Source: Natrialba asiatica DSM 12278
Lineage (GTDB): Archaea; Halobacteriota; Halobacteria; Halobacteriales; Natrialbaceae
Assembly (NCBI RefSeq): GCF_000337555.1
Contig: NZ_AOIO01000011.1
Coordinates: forward strand, 1 to 64,000
Reading direction: 5' to 3'
Length of the DNA: 64,000 nucleotides
Position numbers and translations under genes: made by a program. Each line of letters opens with the position of its first letter. The first letter of the stretch is position 1. The notes below the pieces were generated by a model, which did no database searches, was not told where the DNA came from, and saw only the letters and a program-made list of their open reading frames with translations. This document shows, in pieces, positions 17,651 through 26,925 of the stretch.

Positions 17651-17845
17651 CTAGAGGCGCTCGACGCTCGTCGCGCGCGGGCCCTTCTCAGCCTCCTCGA
17701 TTTCGAACTCGAGTTCCTGACCCTCTTCCAGATCAGGACCGCCAACGTCCTCCATGTGGAAGAACACGTCCTCGTCCGCGTCCTCGGTTTCGATGAATCC
17801 GTAACCGCCGGTGTCGTTGAAGAATGCAACCGTACCTTTCGCCAT
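17651..17845 (-). CDS. Cold-shock domain protein CspA
   Basis: A 64-residue single cold-shock domain: KGTVAFFNDTGGYGFIETED contains the RNP1-like GYGFI, and DVFFHMEDV is the RNP2-like VFFH. It binds single-stranded nucleic acid and probably acts as an RNA chaperone. A TATA box lies 30 bases upstream. Haloarchaea carry several such genes, so the numbering within the paralogue set cannot be given. Confidence 0.95.
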   Translation of the reverse strand: MAKGTVAFFNDTGGYGFIETEDADEDVFFHMEDVGGPDLEEGQELEFEIEEAEKGPRATSVERL

Positions 17846-17869
17846 TGCACGTCAACAAACTCACGACGG

Positions 17870-17880
17870 AGATATAAATG
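17870..17880 (-). promoter_or_regulatory. TATA box of the cold-shock gene
   Basis: CATTTATATCT on the minus strand, centred 30 bases before the ATG at 17845. A strong AT island in GC-rich DNA, consistent with a leaderless or very short-leader transcript. Confidence 0.6.
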
Positions 17881-17940
17881 TTCGGGAGACTGCCGCCGAA
17901 TTCGCCCGAAAACGGTCCGTTACCCGCAGTCAGTCGGCAC

Positions 17941-18237
17941 TTACCAGGTTTTGCACGCGGGGCAGACGAACGTCCCGCCGTCGCGCCAGCGGCGGGCGCT
18001 CGCTTCGCCGCACTCGCCGCACACCGCCGCATCCGCGGGCGGACTCCACGCGTACGTCGCCAGCGACGAGTGCCGTGTCTCCGAACCTGAACTCGAAGCC
18101 GAATCGGTATTCGAGCTGGATGCGGAGTCCGTATCCGTCGCCGTTGCGGACGCAGCGAGTTCGCGTTCAGGCGACTCGTCTGCACTTTCCTCGGTCTTTG
18201 CCGTCTGATAGTCTGAAAGCGTCTCGTCGTCTGTCAC
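17941..18237 (-). CDS. Zinc-ribbon haloarchaeal protein (DUF7573-like)
   Basis: 98 residues. The first 55 are polar, with Thr/Asp/Ser repeats (TATDTDSASSSNTDSASSSG), probably disordered. The C-terminal 45 residues form a conserved block: ATYAWSPPADAAVCGECGEA then RRWRDGGTFVCPACKTW. CxxC...CxxC makes a zinc ribbon. It resembles a haloarchaeal family I remember as DUF7573. Function unknown, perhaps nucleic-acid or protein binding. Confidence 0.75.
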   Translation of the reverse strand: MTDDETLSDYQTAKTEESADESPERELAASATATDTDSASSSNTDSASSSGSETRHSSLATYAWSPPADAAVCGECGEASARRWRDGGTFVCPACKTW

Positions 18238-18412
18238 AGCTGGGTCTACGATCGGCAGTCGGTTAGCTACCGGTGGTTTCCCTCCGATTCACTCAAAGAC
18301 CTCGTTCGGGCCGCTCTCACTCTCTCTACCGAGCCGTTTTACTTCGGATGCCGATTATTAGAAGGCCGGTATCGGAGAAAGTTTCTTTACCGATTTGGTA
18401 GAAATCCAACCG

Positions 18413-18571
18413 ATGGGTCTCCGCGAGTCACTCGCTGCACTCGGTGCCGCTCTGGACGGCGATGAGATAACGGGCCGACAGGCGGCGATCATCGTCGCAG
18501 TCTGGATGGGCGGGATCGCCGTCTTCGGGATCGTCGCCTACCTCATCGTCTTCGTGATCATCGGCTTTTGA
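18413..18571 (+). CDS. Small single-helix membrane protein (52 aa)
   Basis: ATG at 18413 to TGA at 18571. A short amphipathic start (MGLRESLAALGAALDGDEIT) precedes one long hydrophobic helix, AAIIVAVWMGGIAVFGIVAY and LIVFVIIGF. Codon bias is haloarchaeal. Related small membrane proteins occur in this group, but no function is known. The next gene also encodes a small membrane protein on the same strand. Confidence 0.6.
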   Translation: MGLRESLAALGAALDGDEITGRQAAIIVAVWMGGIAVFGIVAYLIVFVIIGF

Positions 18572-18681
18572 CGGGGGACGGCACACTCGAATCACAACGC
18601 GTACAACGTCCGTGACGCGTGCGGAACGGTCCTCGGAGCGGGACCGGCACGGCCAAGTACCACCGGTGACAATCCCCACGC

Positions 18682-18876
18682 ATGGAATCCGCCGTAGTGC
18701 TGAACGTCATCGTGGACAACATCATGGAGATGAACGAGTACTTCAGTAACGTCGCGACGGGCGACGGGTTCGCACCGCTGCTCATCCTCGTCGGAACCCT
18801 GCTCATCGTCTTCTCGCTCGGCGTCTTCGGCGTGCTGACCCTCGGTGCGCTCGGTAGTCTCGTCGCCGGACACTGA
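18682..18876 (+). CDS. Small membrane protein (64 aa)
   Basis: The N-terminal 28 residues (MESAVVLNVIVDNIMEMNEY...) are followed by one long hydrophobic segment, APLLILVGTLLIVFSLGVFG, continuing VLTLGALGSLVAGH. It may form one or two helices. Codon use supports it as a gene. No family known to me. It converges on the F420-dependent reductase gene at 18915. Confidence 0.6.
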   Translation: MESAVVLNVIVDNIMEMNEYFSNVATGDGFAPLLILVGTLLIVFSLGVFGVLTLGALGSLVAGH

Positions 18877-18914
18877 GTTCGTCTTTTTCGTTTCTCTTCG
18901 CAACGTGAGCGCGT

Positions 18915-19943
18915 TTACTGACGAGAGCCACGGGAGCCACGGGCGCGTCCAATCGCTTCGCTCGCGCGCTCGATCGCATCATCGAGTTCGGGACCGAGCG
19001 GCGAGCCGACGACGATCCCGTCGACGTGGTCGAGCATCGCGTCGAACCGATCCGCGACCTGCGCCGTCGTCCCGGCGACGCAGAACGCGTCGATCATCGC
19101 CGGCGTGACGCGGTCGAACGCGTCGGTGAGATCGCCCTTCGAGAGCGCGTCGCCGACCGAACTCGCGGCCTCGCGGTCGATGTCGTGTCGGTCGAGCACC
19201 GGGTCGGCCGCCCCGCCGACGATAAAGGCGACCGGGGGACGTGCGGCCTCCCGCGCCGCCGCTTCGTCCGCCGCGACGCTCACGCTCGCGAACGCGAGCG
19301 CCTCGAACGCACCGCGGTCGTCGGACCGCTCGTCCAGTCCGTGCTCGAGTTGGCCGGCCGCCCACTCAAGATCGCGCGGATGGGCGGCGTTGACCAGCAC
19401 GCCGTCGGCGTGCTTGGCGCTCATCCGGAGCATGTGCGGGCCCTGCGCGCCGACGTAGACCGGAATCCGGCCCGACGCTGGCTCGAGATTGAGCGACGCG
19501 TCGCTGGCCGCGAAGGTCCCGTCGTGGCTGACGGTCTCGCCCGCCCAGAGATCGCGTGCGACACGGAACGTTTCGAGGACGCGCCGGAGCGGTCGCTCGC
19601 GCTCGATGCCGAGGTTCGCGAGCGACGACCGGTCGCCCGCACCGATCCCGAAGACGGCGCGGCCGTCGCTGAACTCGTCGATCGTCGCCGTCTGTGCGGC
19701 GAGTTTGACCGGGTGGGTCTCGTAGGGATTGACGACGCCCGGGCCGAGTCGAATGCTGTCCGTGGCGTCGGCCATGCGCGAGAGCGCCACGAACGGGTCG
19801 CGGTTGAAGTAGTGGCTGCTCGCGAACGCGATGTCGAATCCTTCGTCCTCGGCGAGGACCGCGAGTTCGGCGATGCGTTCGATTGGGTGTTCGGGCGTGA
19901 GTTCGATGCCGACGGTCGGCTCGGTATCGGCGTTCGTGCTCAT
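18915..19943 (-). CDS. mer: F420-dependent luciferase-like reductase, Mer-type
   Basis: A 342-residue TIM-barrel protein of the bacterial luciferase / F420-dependent family, closest to 5,10-methylenetetrahydromethanopterin reductase. Seen: VGIELTPEHPIERIAELAVL, FDIAFASSHYFNRDPFVALS, LGPGVVNPYETHPVKLAAQT, and GRAVFGIGAGDRSS. In haloarchaea this type of enzyme probably acts on folate-linked C1 units with coenzyme F420; the real substrate is uncertain. It starts within the stop of cofE (ATGA), so the two genes are translationally coupled, and both concern F420. Confidence 0.85.
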   Translation of the reverse strand: MSTNADTEPTVGIELTPEHPIERIAELAVLAEDEGFDIAFASSHYFNRDPFVALSRMADATDSIRLGPGVVNPYETHPVKLAAQTATIDEFSDGRAVFGIGAGDRSSLANLGIERERPLRRVLETFRVARDLWAGETVSHDGTFAASDASLNLEPASGRIPVYVGAQGPHMLRMSAKHADGVLVNAAHPRDLEWAAGQLEHGLDERSDDRGAFEALAFASVSVAADEAAAREAARPPVAFIVGGAADPVLDRHDIDREAASSVGDALSKGDLTDAFDRVTPAMIDAFCVAGTTAQVADRFDAMLDHVDGIVVGSPLGPELDDAIERASEAIGRARGSRGSRQ

Positions 19944-20722
19944 TCGTCGGCCCTCCACTTCCACCCGCGAAGCGCTTGCCTGATGAGATCGTCTTCGACC
20001 GAGCGGAAGAGTTCGTCGCTGCCGTCGAGGTCGCCGAAGGCCCAGTCGCTGACGACGACGGCGGGGGTACCGCCGGCACCTTCGCCGGTGACGAGGTTCG
20101 CGGCGGCGGCGAGTTCGTCGACGACGGACTGGACGGTGACGCCGAGTTCGCGGCCGTCGCGGTCGCGTTCGCCGCGCCAGTCGCGGCTGGCGGGGAGGCC
20201 GTCCCAGCCGATGGCGACGCCGCGCTGGCCGTGGCGGAAGGGGCGGCCGCAGGTGTCGGTGACGACGACGGCGACGTTCTCGTAGCCCCGATCGGCGAGT
20301 CCGGACCGGATTCGCTCGGCGCTCTCGGTCGGTCGCTTCGGCAGGAGCAACAGGTCGTGATCGGGCACGTTCGAGCGGTCGATGCCCGCGTTCACGCAGA
20401 TGTGGCCGAACCGCGTTTCGGTGAGCAGGAAGGGGGCGTCGATCAGCAGTTCCGTGCTCTCCTCGAGAACGGCCTGTGCGAATCGGGGGTCTTTCTCTTC
20501 GCCGGTGAGGTCGCCGATGCGGTCGGCGAGTTCATGCGCGCGGCCGCTGACCGGGTAGTCGTCGAGGTCGGCCGTTCGCCCCTCGGCCTTGGAGACGATG
20601 GTGCTGGCGACGGTGAGCACGTCGCCCTCGGCGAGGGTGTCCCCCGCCCGATCCGCGACGAGGTCGGCGATGTCGTCGCCGGGGCGGATCTCGGGCAGGT
20701 CCGCCACTGGTGTGAGTTCCAT
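19940..20722 (-). CDS. cofE: Coenzyme F420-0:L-glutamate ligase CofE
   Basis: 260 residues, the usual CofE length. It adds glutamates to F420-0 with GTP. Seen: GDVLTVASTIVSKAEGRTAD, ETRFGHICVNAGIDRSNV, LLLPKRPTESAERIRSGL, VVVTDTCGRPFRHGQRGVAI and ANLVTGEGAGGTPAVVVSDW; all are conserved in CofE/FbiB N-terminal domains. Overlaps mer by four bases. The racemase-type gene of the hydantoinase cluster ends 85 bases upstream. Confidence 0.95.
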   Translation of the reverse strand: MELTPVADLPEIRPGDDIADLVADRAGDTLAEGDVLTVASTIVSKAEGRTADLDDYPVSGRAHELADRIGDLTGEEKDPRFAQAVLEESTELLIDAPFLLTETRFGHICVNAGIDRSNVPDHDLLLLPKRPTESAERIRSGLADRGYENVAVVVTDTCGRPFRHGQRGVAIGWDGLPASRDWRGERDRDGRELGVTVQSVVDELAAAANLVTGEGAGGTPAVVVSDWAFGDLDGSDELFRSVEDDLIRQALRGWKWRADE

Positions 20723-20807
20723 ACCGGTGGGTGGGCGAGTACCGCCAAAAACGCACCGTCACCGGAGAATCGAACCAGCGATCGGCAGCGCGTCACCCGC
20801 TCGTCGC

Positions 20808-21638
20808 TTATCGATCGCGTTCGAAGAGCGCTCCCGGTCCGTCGATCGTGAGTCGGTTCTCGCTCCCGCGGTCAGCCTCGCTCGCGCTCACGCTCGTCCT
20901 CGCGCGCTCGTTCTCGTTTTCGCGTTCGCTCTCGCTCTCGAAATCGGCAACTCGCGCGAGATCCCACAGCGTCGCTCCGTTGCTCGTGACGACCGGGACC
21001 CCGAGTTTCGACTCGAGATCGTCGACGGCGGCGAGCGAACGGTAGTTGGTACACGAGACGAAGATCGCGTCGAGGCCGCTCGAATCGTACTGCTCGACGT
21101 GGTCGACCACCTGTTGAAACGCCTCGGTCTCGTCCAGCGCGCCGATGGCCGTGTTTCGCTCGAGTCCGCGCCCGTCGATCGTCGCGACGTCGAAGCCGCT
21201 TTGCTCGAGAAACTCCCGTTCTTTCTCGTCCAGGTCGGCAGTGTACGGCGTGACGACGGCGATTCGCGTCGCGTCGATGAACTCGAACGCGCGGACGACG
21301 GACCGTGCTGTCGCGACCGCCGGAACGCCCGCCGCCTCCCGAACGGTCGCCTCGAGTTCGGCGTCGAAACCGGGCCCGTGCAACAGGCTGCCGGTCGTGC
21401 AGGCGTAGGCGATCGCGTCGACGGCGGCGTGACCGAGCAGTTCGGCCGCGCGGGCCGCGTCGTCGCTCATCGCGTCGAGTTCGTCGGCGGTCACCGACTC
21501 GAGGGACATTCGCGCACCGTGGACGGTCACGGGGGCCGGAAGCGCCGCCCGGAACTCCGGTTCGGCCGTCGTGTTCGACGAGGGGACGATCAGGCCGATT
21601 CGACCGCGCCGGTTCCCGTCGGGGTCGGCCTCACTCAT
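20808..21638 (-). CDS. Asp/Glu/hydantoin racemase superfamily enzyme (maleate isomerase-like)
   Basis: 276 residues. IGLIVPSSNTTAEPEFRAAL at the N-terminus is typical of maleate isomerase / arylmalonate decarboxylase relatives. The two catalytic cysteines of the fold are present, C80 (AYACTTGS) and C196 (VSCTNYRS). The enzyme would racemise or isomerise a small carboxylate or hydantoin through cysteine chemistry. It overlaps hyuB by eight bases, which points to handling a substrate or product of the hydantoinase. The last 40 residues hold a low-complexity tail (ESERENENERAR) from a hexanucleotide-like expansion. Confidence 0.85.
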   Translation of the reverse strand: MSEADPDGNRRGRIGLIVPSSNTTAEPEFRAALPAPVTVHGARMSLESVTADELDAMSDDAARAAELLGHAAVDAIAYACTTGSLLHGPGFDAELEATVREAAGVPAVATARSVVRAFEFIDATRIAVVTPYTADLDEKEREFLEQSGFDVATIDGRGLERNTAIGALDETEAFQQVVDHVEQYDSSGLDAIFVSCTNYRSLAAVDDLESKLGVPVVTSNGATLWDLARVADFESESERENENERARTSVSASEADRGSENRLTIDGPGALFERDR

Positions 21639-23301
21639 CGGTATCGGCGTCGTCGGCTGCTGCGTTCACGTCGCGTTCCTCCTCGACTCGCCGGTCGGTT
21701 TCGAGCGCCGTGGCGTCTCGCGCCGCTGGCTCGCCGTGGCCGCCGCCGCCCGGCGTCCGGACGGTGACGGTCGTTCCCGCCTCGACATCGACCGTCGTTT
21801 TCGCGGGCACCGCCTCCCCGTCGATCAGGTTTTCGCCCGTCGCGCCGCTCTCGCCGCCCGCGACGCCGGCGGGCGCGTGGCGTCGGCGCTCGGTCAAAAG
21901 CGATACCGTCGCGTCTCGTTCGACGGTGACGGTGCGCTCGAGTCCACAGCCGCCACGGAACTCGCCGCGGCCGCCGCTGTCCTCGCGCAGCCCGTAGCGA
22001 TCGACGCGGAGCGGGTACTCCGTCTCGATCGATTCGACGGGCGTGTTGAGCGTGTTCGTCATGCCGACCTGGACGCCGTCCATGCCGTCGCGGTCGGCGC
22101 GCGCGCCGAAGCCGCCGGCGATGGTTTCGTAGTAGGTGAACGAGCCGTCCCGCGCGCCGATGGTCAGGTTGTTCATCGTGCCCTGGCCCTGTGCGGGGAC
22201 GCGGTCCGGCGCGGCGCTCGCAAGCGCGGTAAAGACCACGTCCGTCACCCGCTGGCTGGTCTCGACGTTCCCCCCGACGACCGCCGCGGGGGGCTCCGGA
22301 TTCAGGAGCGTCCCCTCGGGAGCGCGAACGCTCACCGGCTCGTAACAGCCGTGGTTCGGCGGAATCTCGGGATCGGTGAGACACCGGACGACGAAGTACA
22401 CCGCGCTCCTCGCGACCGCGAGCGGCGCGTTGAGATTCCCCGCGAGCTGGTCGTCGGTTCCGTCGAAGTCGACGTCGATCGTCGCGCCGTCGACCGTCAC
22501 CGTCACCGCGAGTTCGATGTCGTCGTCGGTCACCCCGTCGCCCTCGAGCACGTCGGTCGCCTCGTAGGTACCGTCGGGAAGGGTTTCGAGTTCGCCTTCG
22601 ATGCGGTCGCGCGAGTAGTCGATGACGGCGTCGAATCCCGCCAGAGCGGTGTTGCGGCCGTGTCGGTCGAACAGCGCGGCGAGTCGCTCTTGGGCGCGCT
22701 CGTTCGCGGCGAGTTGGGCGCGCAGGTCGGCGCGGCGCTCGCGGGGGTTGCGGACGTTCGCGAGGATGAGCGACCGGATGTCCTCGCGCGGCTCGCCGGC
22801 GTCGACGAGTCGCGTCGGCGGGAGTCGCAGCCCTTCCTGGTAAATCTCCTCCGCGCCGGCGGGCATGCTTCCGGGCGTCATGCCGCCCACGTCGGCGTGG
22901 TGGGCGCGGGAGACGGCGTAGCCGACGATGTCGCCGTCCGCGGCGAGGGGCGAAACCATCGTCACGTCCGGCAGGTGCGTTCCGCCCCGGAAGGGGTCGT
23001 TGAGCACGAACACGTCGCCGGGTTGCGGATCGAATTCGAGGACGGCGTCGACGGCGGCGGGCATCGCGCCGAGGTGGACCGGAATGTGTTCGGCCTGAGC
23101 GATCATTCGCCCGTCGGCGTCGAACAGGGCCGTCGAGCAGTCCCGGCGCTCCTTGATGTTCGGCGAGTACGCGCCGCGGATCAGGGTCTGGCCCATCTCC
23201 TCGGCGATGCTCTCGAGTTGGTTGCGGAGCACTTCGAGCGTCACCGGGTCGATATCGCCGTCGGTTTCGGCGTTGTCGAGTTCAGTGTCGTCGGTCGTCA
23301 T
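21631..23301 (-). CDS. hyuB: Hydantoinase/oxoprolinase B subunit
   Basis: A 556-residue HyuB-type protein. Start taken at ATG 23301, overlapping the hyuA stop by four bases. Conserved segments: [80 protein letters not shown] and [14 protein letters not shown]; the tail has the family-typical PGGGGHGEP. With HyuA it forms an ATP-dependent enzyme that opens cyclic amides (N-methylhydantoin, 5-oxoproline) or, in relatives, carboxylates acetone or acetophenone. Substrate not decidable here. Confidence 0.93.
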   Translation of the reverse strand: MTTDDTELDNAETDGDIDPVTLEVLRNQLESIAEEMGQTLIRGAYSPNIKERRDCSTALFDADGRMIAQAEHIPVHLGAMPAAVDAVLEFDPQPGDVFVLNDPFRGGTHLPDVTMVSPLAADGDIVGYAVSRAHHADVGGMTPGSMPAGAEEIYQEGLRLPPTRLVDAGEPREDIRSLILANVRNPRERRADLRAQLAANERAQERLAALFDRHGRNTALAGFDAVIDYSRDRIEGELETLPDGTYEATDVLEGDGVTDDDIELAVTVTVDGATIDVDFDGTDDQLAGNLNAPLAVARSAVYFVVRCLTDPEIPPNHGCYEPVSVRAPEGTLLNPEPPAAVVGGNVETSQRVTDVVFTALASAAPDRVPAQGQGTMNNLTIGARDGSFTYYETIAGGFGARADRDGMDGVQVGMTNTLNTPVESIETEYPLRVDRYGLREDSGGRGEFRGGCGLERTVTVERDATVSLLTERRRHAPAGVAGGESGATGENLIDGEAVPAKTTVDVEAGTTVTVRTPGGGGHGEPAARDATALETDRRVEEERDVNAAADDADTDE

Positions 23302-25478
23302 TCTTCGGTCACCTCCGCCCGCGTCACGACGAGCGTTCCGTCCGCCAGGCACCGTCCCGTCCACCCCGGCGGGACGACGGCGGTGCTCTCGTCCTGTTCG
23401 AGGATCGCCGGGCCGGCGACCGTCGCGTTCGGCGCAAGGCGGTCGCGGTCGTACACGGTCGCCTTTCGGGGTTCAGATTCCGATTCCGGTTCCGATTCCG
23501 ATTCGAGATCGAAGCCGGGGAAGTGGGCCGTCCGCGTGCCGACGCGGGCGTCGCCGCTCCCCGCGTGATGGACGGTCGGGTCGGTTCCGGGGACGGTCGC
23601 CGTCGCGCGGAGGTTGACGACCTCGATCCGTTCGTCCAGCGCGTAGCCGTAGGCGCGCTCGTGAGCCTCGCGGAACCGCCGTGCGATCGCCGCCGCGTCG
23701 ACCCCGTCCGTCATCGGAACGGCGAGTTCGAAGCTCTGGCCGGCGTACCGACAGTCCGCCGTGCGCTCGACGCGCGCCGCGTCGGGGTCCGACGTCTCCG
23801 CGAGCACGTCCGCGACGAGTTCGTCGGAGACGGCCTCGATCGTCGCCGGATCGGCCGTTCCGAGGTCGACGCCGACGGTGCGGACGGCGTCGTAGCTCTC
23901 GTCGGCGGCGAGGAGGCCGAACGCCGAGAGGACTCCGCCCGGTCGCGGGACGACGACGCGGTCGACGTCGAGCGAGTCGGCGAGCGCGACGGCGTGCAGC
24001 GGCCCCGCGCCGCCGAAGGCGACGAGCGCGAACTCGCGAGGGTCGTGGCCGCGTTCGACGGTGACGCTGCGGATCGTTCGGGTCATCGTCGCATTGGCCA
24101 CGCGGTAGACGCCGCGGGCGGCCGCGAGCGCGTCGGGAAGCCCGGCTTCGTCGGCCAGTTGCGCGAGGGCGTCGCGGGCCGCGTCCACGTCGAGTGTGAG
24201 TTCGCCGCCGAGGGCGGTGTCGGGGCCGATGTAGCCGAGGACGACGTTGGCGTCGGTGACGGTCGGCCGCGTCCCACCGCGGCCGTAGCAGGCGGGGCCG
24301 GGCTGTGCGCCCGAGGACTGGGGGCCGACTCGAAGCGCCCCGCCGCCGTCGACCCACGCGATCGAGCCGCCGCCGGCACCGACGGTGTTCACGTCGACCA
24401 TCGGCGTTCGGATCGGGAGGCCGTCGATTTCGGCGTCGGTCGTCCGCTCCGCTCGGCCGTCGCGGACGAGGCTCACGTCGCTCGAGGTGCCGCCCATGTC
24501 GAAGGTGACGAGTCCGTCGATCGCGTCGCCGCCGGGTTCGCCGGCGTCCGCGCTCGCAGCGTCGGTCTTTCCGTCACCGACCGTCGCCGCAGCACCCACG
24601 ACGCCCGCGGCGGGTCCCGAGAGCGCCGTCGTGACGGCGTGTTCGCGGACGGTCTCGGGGTCCGCGATGCCGCCGTTGGCCTGCATGATCCGCGGGACCG
24701 GAATCCCCTCCTCCGCGGCCTCATCGACCAGCCGCCCGACGTAGCGGTCGATCGCCGGCCGGACGTAGGCGTCGACCGCGGTGGTCGACGTGCGCTCGAA
24801 CTCGCGGAACTCGGCGAGCACCTCGTGGGAGGCCGAGACCGGCACGTCGAGTTCGTCTCGCAGCGTCTCGGTGACGGCCCGCTCGTTCGCCGGGTCGGCG
24901 TAGGCGTGCAACAGACAGACGGCGACGGATTCGACCTCCCGGTCGCGAAGCGTCGCCGCGAGTTCGCGCACCTCGTCGGTGTCGACCGCTCGCTCGATCC
25001 CGTCGACCGTCGTTCGCTCGTCGATCCCGAAGCGCAACTCGCGCGGAACGAGGGGTGCCGGCTTCTCGACGTCGAGGTCGTACAGCGCGGGCCGGTCTTG
25101 CCGGCCGATCTCGAGTACGTCCCGGAATCCCGCCGTGGTGACGAGCGCCGTCTTCGCGCCCCCGCGCTCTAAGAGGGCGTTGACCGAGACGGTCATCGCG
25201 TGACCGAATTCATCGATGTCGCTCGGGTCGATGCCCGCCTCGGCGCAGGCCTTTCGAATGCCCTCGAGGACGCCGACGTGTTGTTCGTCCGTCGTCGGCA
25301 CCTTCGCGGTGACGAGGCTGTCGTCCACGGAGAGGGCCACGTCGGTGAAGGTGCCGCCGACGTCGACGCCGATTCGAACGGCGTCGGTACCGGCGTCGGT
25401 TCTCGCGTCTCGAGCGGCCGAGTCGCTGTGTGCCATCGATACGTCCGTGTTCGTGTCAGAGGTGTGTGAATCGCTCAT
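23298..25478 (-). CDS. hyuA: Hydantoinase/oxoprolinase A subunit
   Basis: 726 residues, ASKHA-type ATPase subunit. Phosphate-binding loops are visible: RIGVDVGGTFTDVALSVDDS near residue 35 and LVTFDMGGTSSDVSLVRDGR near 320. Other conserved stretches are IMQANGGIADPETVREHAVT and RTIRSVTVERGHDPREFALV. Near residue 655 an insert of alternating Glu-Ser/Glu-Pro (ESESEPESESEP) is encoded by hexanucleotide repeats. Overlaps hyuB. It lies in the middle of an apparent operon: RHH regulator, Nramp-like transporter, hyuA, hyuB, racemase. Confidence 0.94.
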   Translation of the reverse strand: MSDSHTSDTNTDVSMAHSDSAARDARTDAGTDAVRIGVDVGGTFTDVALSVDDSLVTAKVPTTDEQHVGVLEGIRKACAEAGIDPSDIDEFGHAMTVSVNALLERGGAKTALVTTAGFRDVLEIGRQDRPALYDLDVEKPAPLVPRELRFGIDERTTVDGIERAVDTDEVRELAATLRDREVESVAVCLLHAYADPANERAVTETLRDELDVPVSASHEVLAEFREFERTSTTAVDAYVRPAIDRYVGRLVDEAAEEGIPVPRIMQANGGIADPETVREHAVTTALSGPAAGVVGAAATVGDGKTDAASADAGEPGGDAIDGLVTFDMGGTSSDVSLVRDGRAERTTDAEIDGLPIRTPMVDVNTVGAGGGSIAWVDGGGALRVGPQSSGAQPGPACYGRGGTRPTVTDANVVLGYIGPDTALGGELTLDVDAARDALAQLADEAGLPDALAAARGVYRVANATMTRTIRSVTVERGHDPREFALVAFGGAGPLHAVALADSLDVDRVVVPRPGGVLSAFGLLAADESYDAVRTVGVDLGTADPATIEAVSDELVADVLAETSDPDAARVERTADCRYAGQSFELAVPMTDGVDAAAIARRFREAHERAYGYALDERIEVVNLRATATVPGTDPTVHHAGSGDARVGTRTAHFPGFDLESESEPESESEPRKATVYDRDRLAPNATVAGPAILEQDESTAVVPPGWTGRCLADGTLVVTRAEVTEE

Positions 25479-25578
25479 GTCGTCGAATAGGTGGTCGTTC
25501 GTGTGCGTGTCCGTGCGTCGTGGTGAGACGAGTTCAGGTGGTGGTCGTGGTGTCGCTGTCGTAGCTGTGGGTGCATGG

Positions 25579-26784
25579 TCAGGCGAGAAGCACGTCGTAC
25601 AGCGTCTGTAGCCCGATCCCGATCACGACGAGCGTGACGAACCCGCCGAGTGCGTTCTGGAGCCGGCTGTTGGTGTGCTCGCCGAGCAACCCCTCGTTGT
25701 TCATCGCGTAGGTGAGGAAGACGGCGAGGATCGGCAACAGCAGTCCGTTGGCGACTTGCGCGAAGACGATCACGGTGATCGGGTTGTAATCCAGCGCCGA
25801 GAAGACGATGCCCGTCCCGAGAATCGTCATCCAGACCGCTCGGAACCGGGTCGCCGTCAGATCGCGCTCCCAGCCGAGCGCGCCGGCCGTCGCGTACGCC
25901 CCGGCAAGCGGCGCGCTCATCGAACTCGTGAACCCGGCCGCGAAGAGCCCGATCGCGAAGAAGGTCAGCGCGTAGCCGCCGAAGACCGGCTCGAGCTGCG
26001 TTGCCATCGCCCCGACGTCGTCGATTTCGGTCCCGCTGGGAAACACCGCGGCGGCCGTGACGACGATCGACGTCGTGATGAGCCCGCCGATGGCGACCAT
26101 CAGGATCGTGTCGGTCCGGCACTCGGCGAGATCGGCCGCGCCGTCCCAGCGTTCCTGAACGGTGCTCGCGTGCAAGAAGAGGTTGTAGCCGACGACGGTC
26201 GTCCCGATGAGTCCGGCGATCAGGTAGGCCGACCCGTCGGGGATCGTCGGCACGAGTCCGCGCGAGAGCGCCCCCAGATCGGGGCGGACGATAATCGCGT
26301 TAATGACGAACGCGAGGCCCATGACGATCACGAGGCCGATGAAGACCCGCTCGATCAATTTGTAGTTTCCCGACCACAGCAAGCCGGCGGCCACGAACCC
26401 GATGAGGGGGCCCCAAACGCTCTCGCTCACGCCGGTTATCGTCGCGAGGCCGGCAGCGCCCCCGACGATGTTGCCGGTCTGAAAGGCCGCCGTCCCGATC
26501 CCGATCGCGCTCACGACGAGCGCAACGGTCGCGCCCCTCGCGATCGGATTCGAGAACTCGTTTCGAAACGCTTCGCCCAGCCCCTCCGCGGTGATCAGGC
26601 CGAGCCGCGCGCTCATCTCCTGCAAGACCATCGTCGCCAGAATCGAAAACGCGATCGTCCAGACGAGCACGTACGCGTACTCGGCACCGATCACGCTCGC
26701 CGTCGTCACCGTTCCCGGCCCGACGAACGCGGCCGCGACGAGCGCACCCGGTCCGACCGCTTTCAATCGCTCCCAAAGTCCCAT
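25579..26784 (-). CDS. Nramp-fold transporter lacking canonical metal ligands
   Basis: A 401-residue membrane protein with 11 or so hydrophobic helices and clear Nramp (SLC11) similarity. However, the TM1 DPGN motif is GPGT (residues 22-25), and the TM6 MPH motif is VGY (198-200, in GTTVVGYNLFLHAST). The Asp, Asn, Met and His that bind Mn/Fe are thus replaced, so divalent-metal transport is doubtful. It sits 100 bases upstream of hyuA on the same strand. Bacillus subtilis ycsG, also Nramp-related, lies in a 5-oxoprolinase operon. I infer uptake of an organic solute such as a cyclic amide. Start ATG 26784; a GTG at 26799 is possible. Confidence 0.85.
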   Translation of the reverse strand: MGLWERLKAVGPGALVAAAFVGPGTVTTASVIGAEYAYVLVWTIAFSILATMVLQEMSARLGLITAEGLGEAFRNEFSNPIARGATVALVVSAIGIGTAAFQTGNIVGGAAGLATITGVSESVWGPLIGFVAAGLLWSGNYKLIERVFIGLVIVMGLAFVINAIIVRPDLGALSRGLVPTIPDGSAYLIAGLIGTTVVGYNLFLHASTVQERWDGAADLAECRTDTILMVAIGGLITTSIVVTAAAVFPSGTEIDDVGAMATQLEPVFGGYALTFFAIGLFAAGFTSSMSAPLAGAYATAGALGWERDLTATRFRAVWMTILGTGIVFSALDYNPITVIVFAQVANGLLLPILAVFLTYAMNNEGLLGEHTNSRLQNALGGFVTLVVIGIGLQTLYDVLLA

Positions 26785-26925
26785 GGTATCTGTCCACACG
26801 TATCGCTCTCAGAACGAGCCAAAAACGTTGTTAAGAGTCGCTCATACATGCGCTCCGAGTTCGGTCGCCGATGAGCGTTCGTATGAACTCGTGTGAACGT
26901 CCCACGTTCGTCGCGGGCGGGCGGA

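Noticed and set aside
21571-25172. Two plus-strand frames of 665 and 549 codons opposite hyuB and hyuA
   Set aside because: Composition is Arg/Val/Asp-rich without motifs, mirroring the hydantoinase genes, whose domains and overlaps are clear.
25579-26784. Plain annotation as Mn/Fe transporter MntH
   Set aside because: All four metal-binding positions in TM1 and TM6 differ from the canonical residues.
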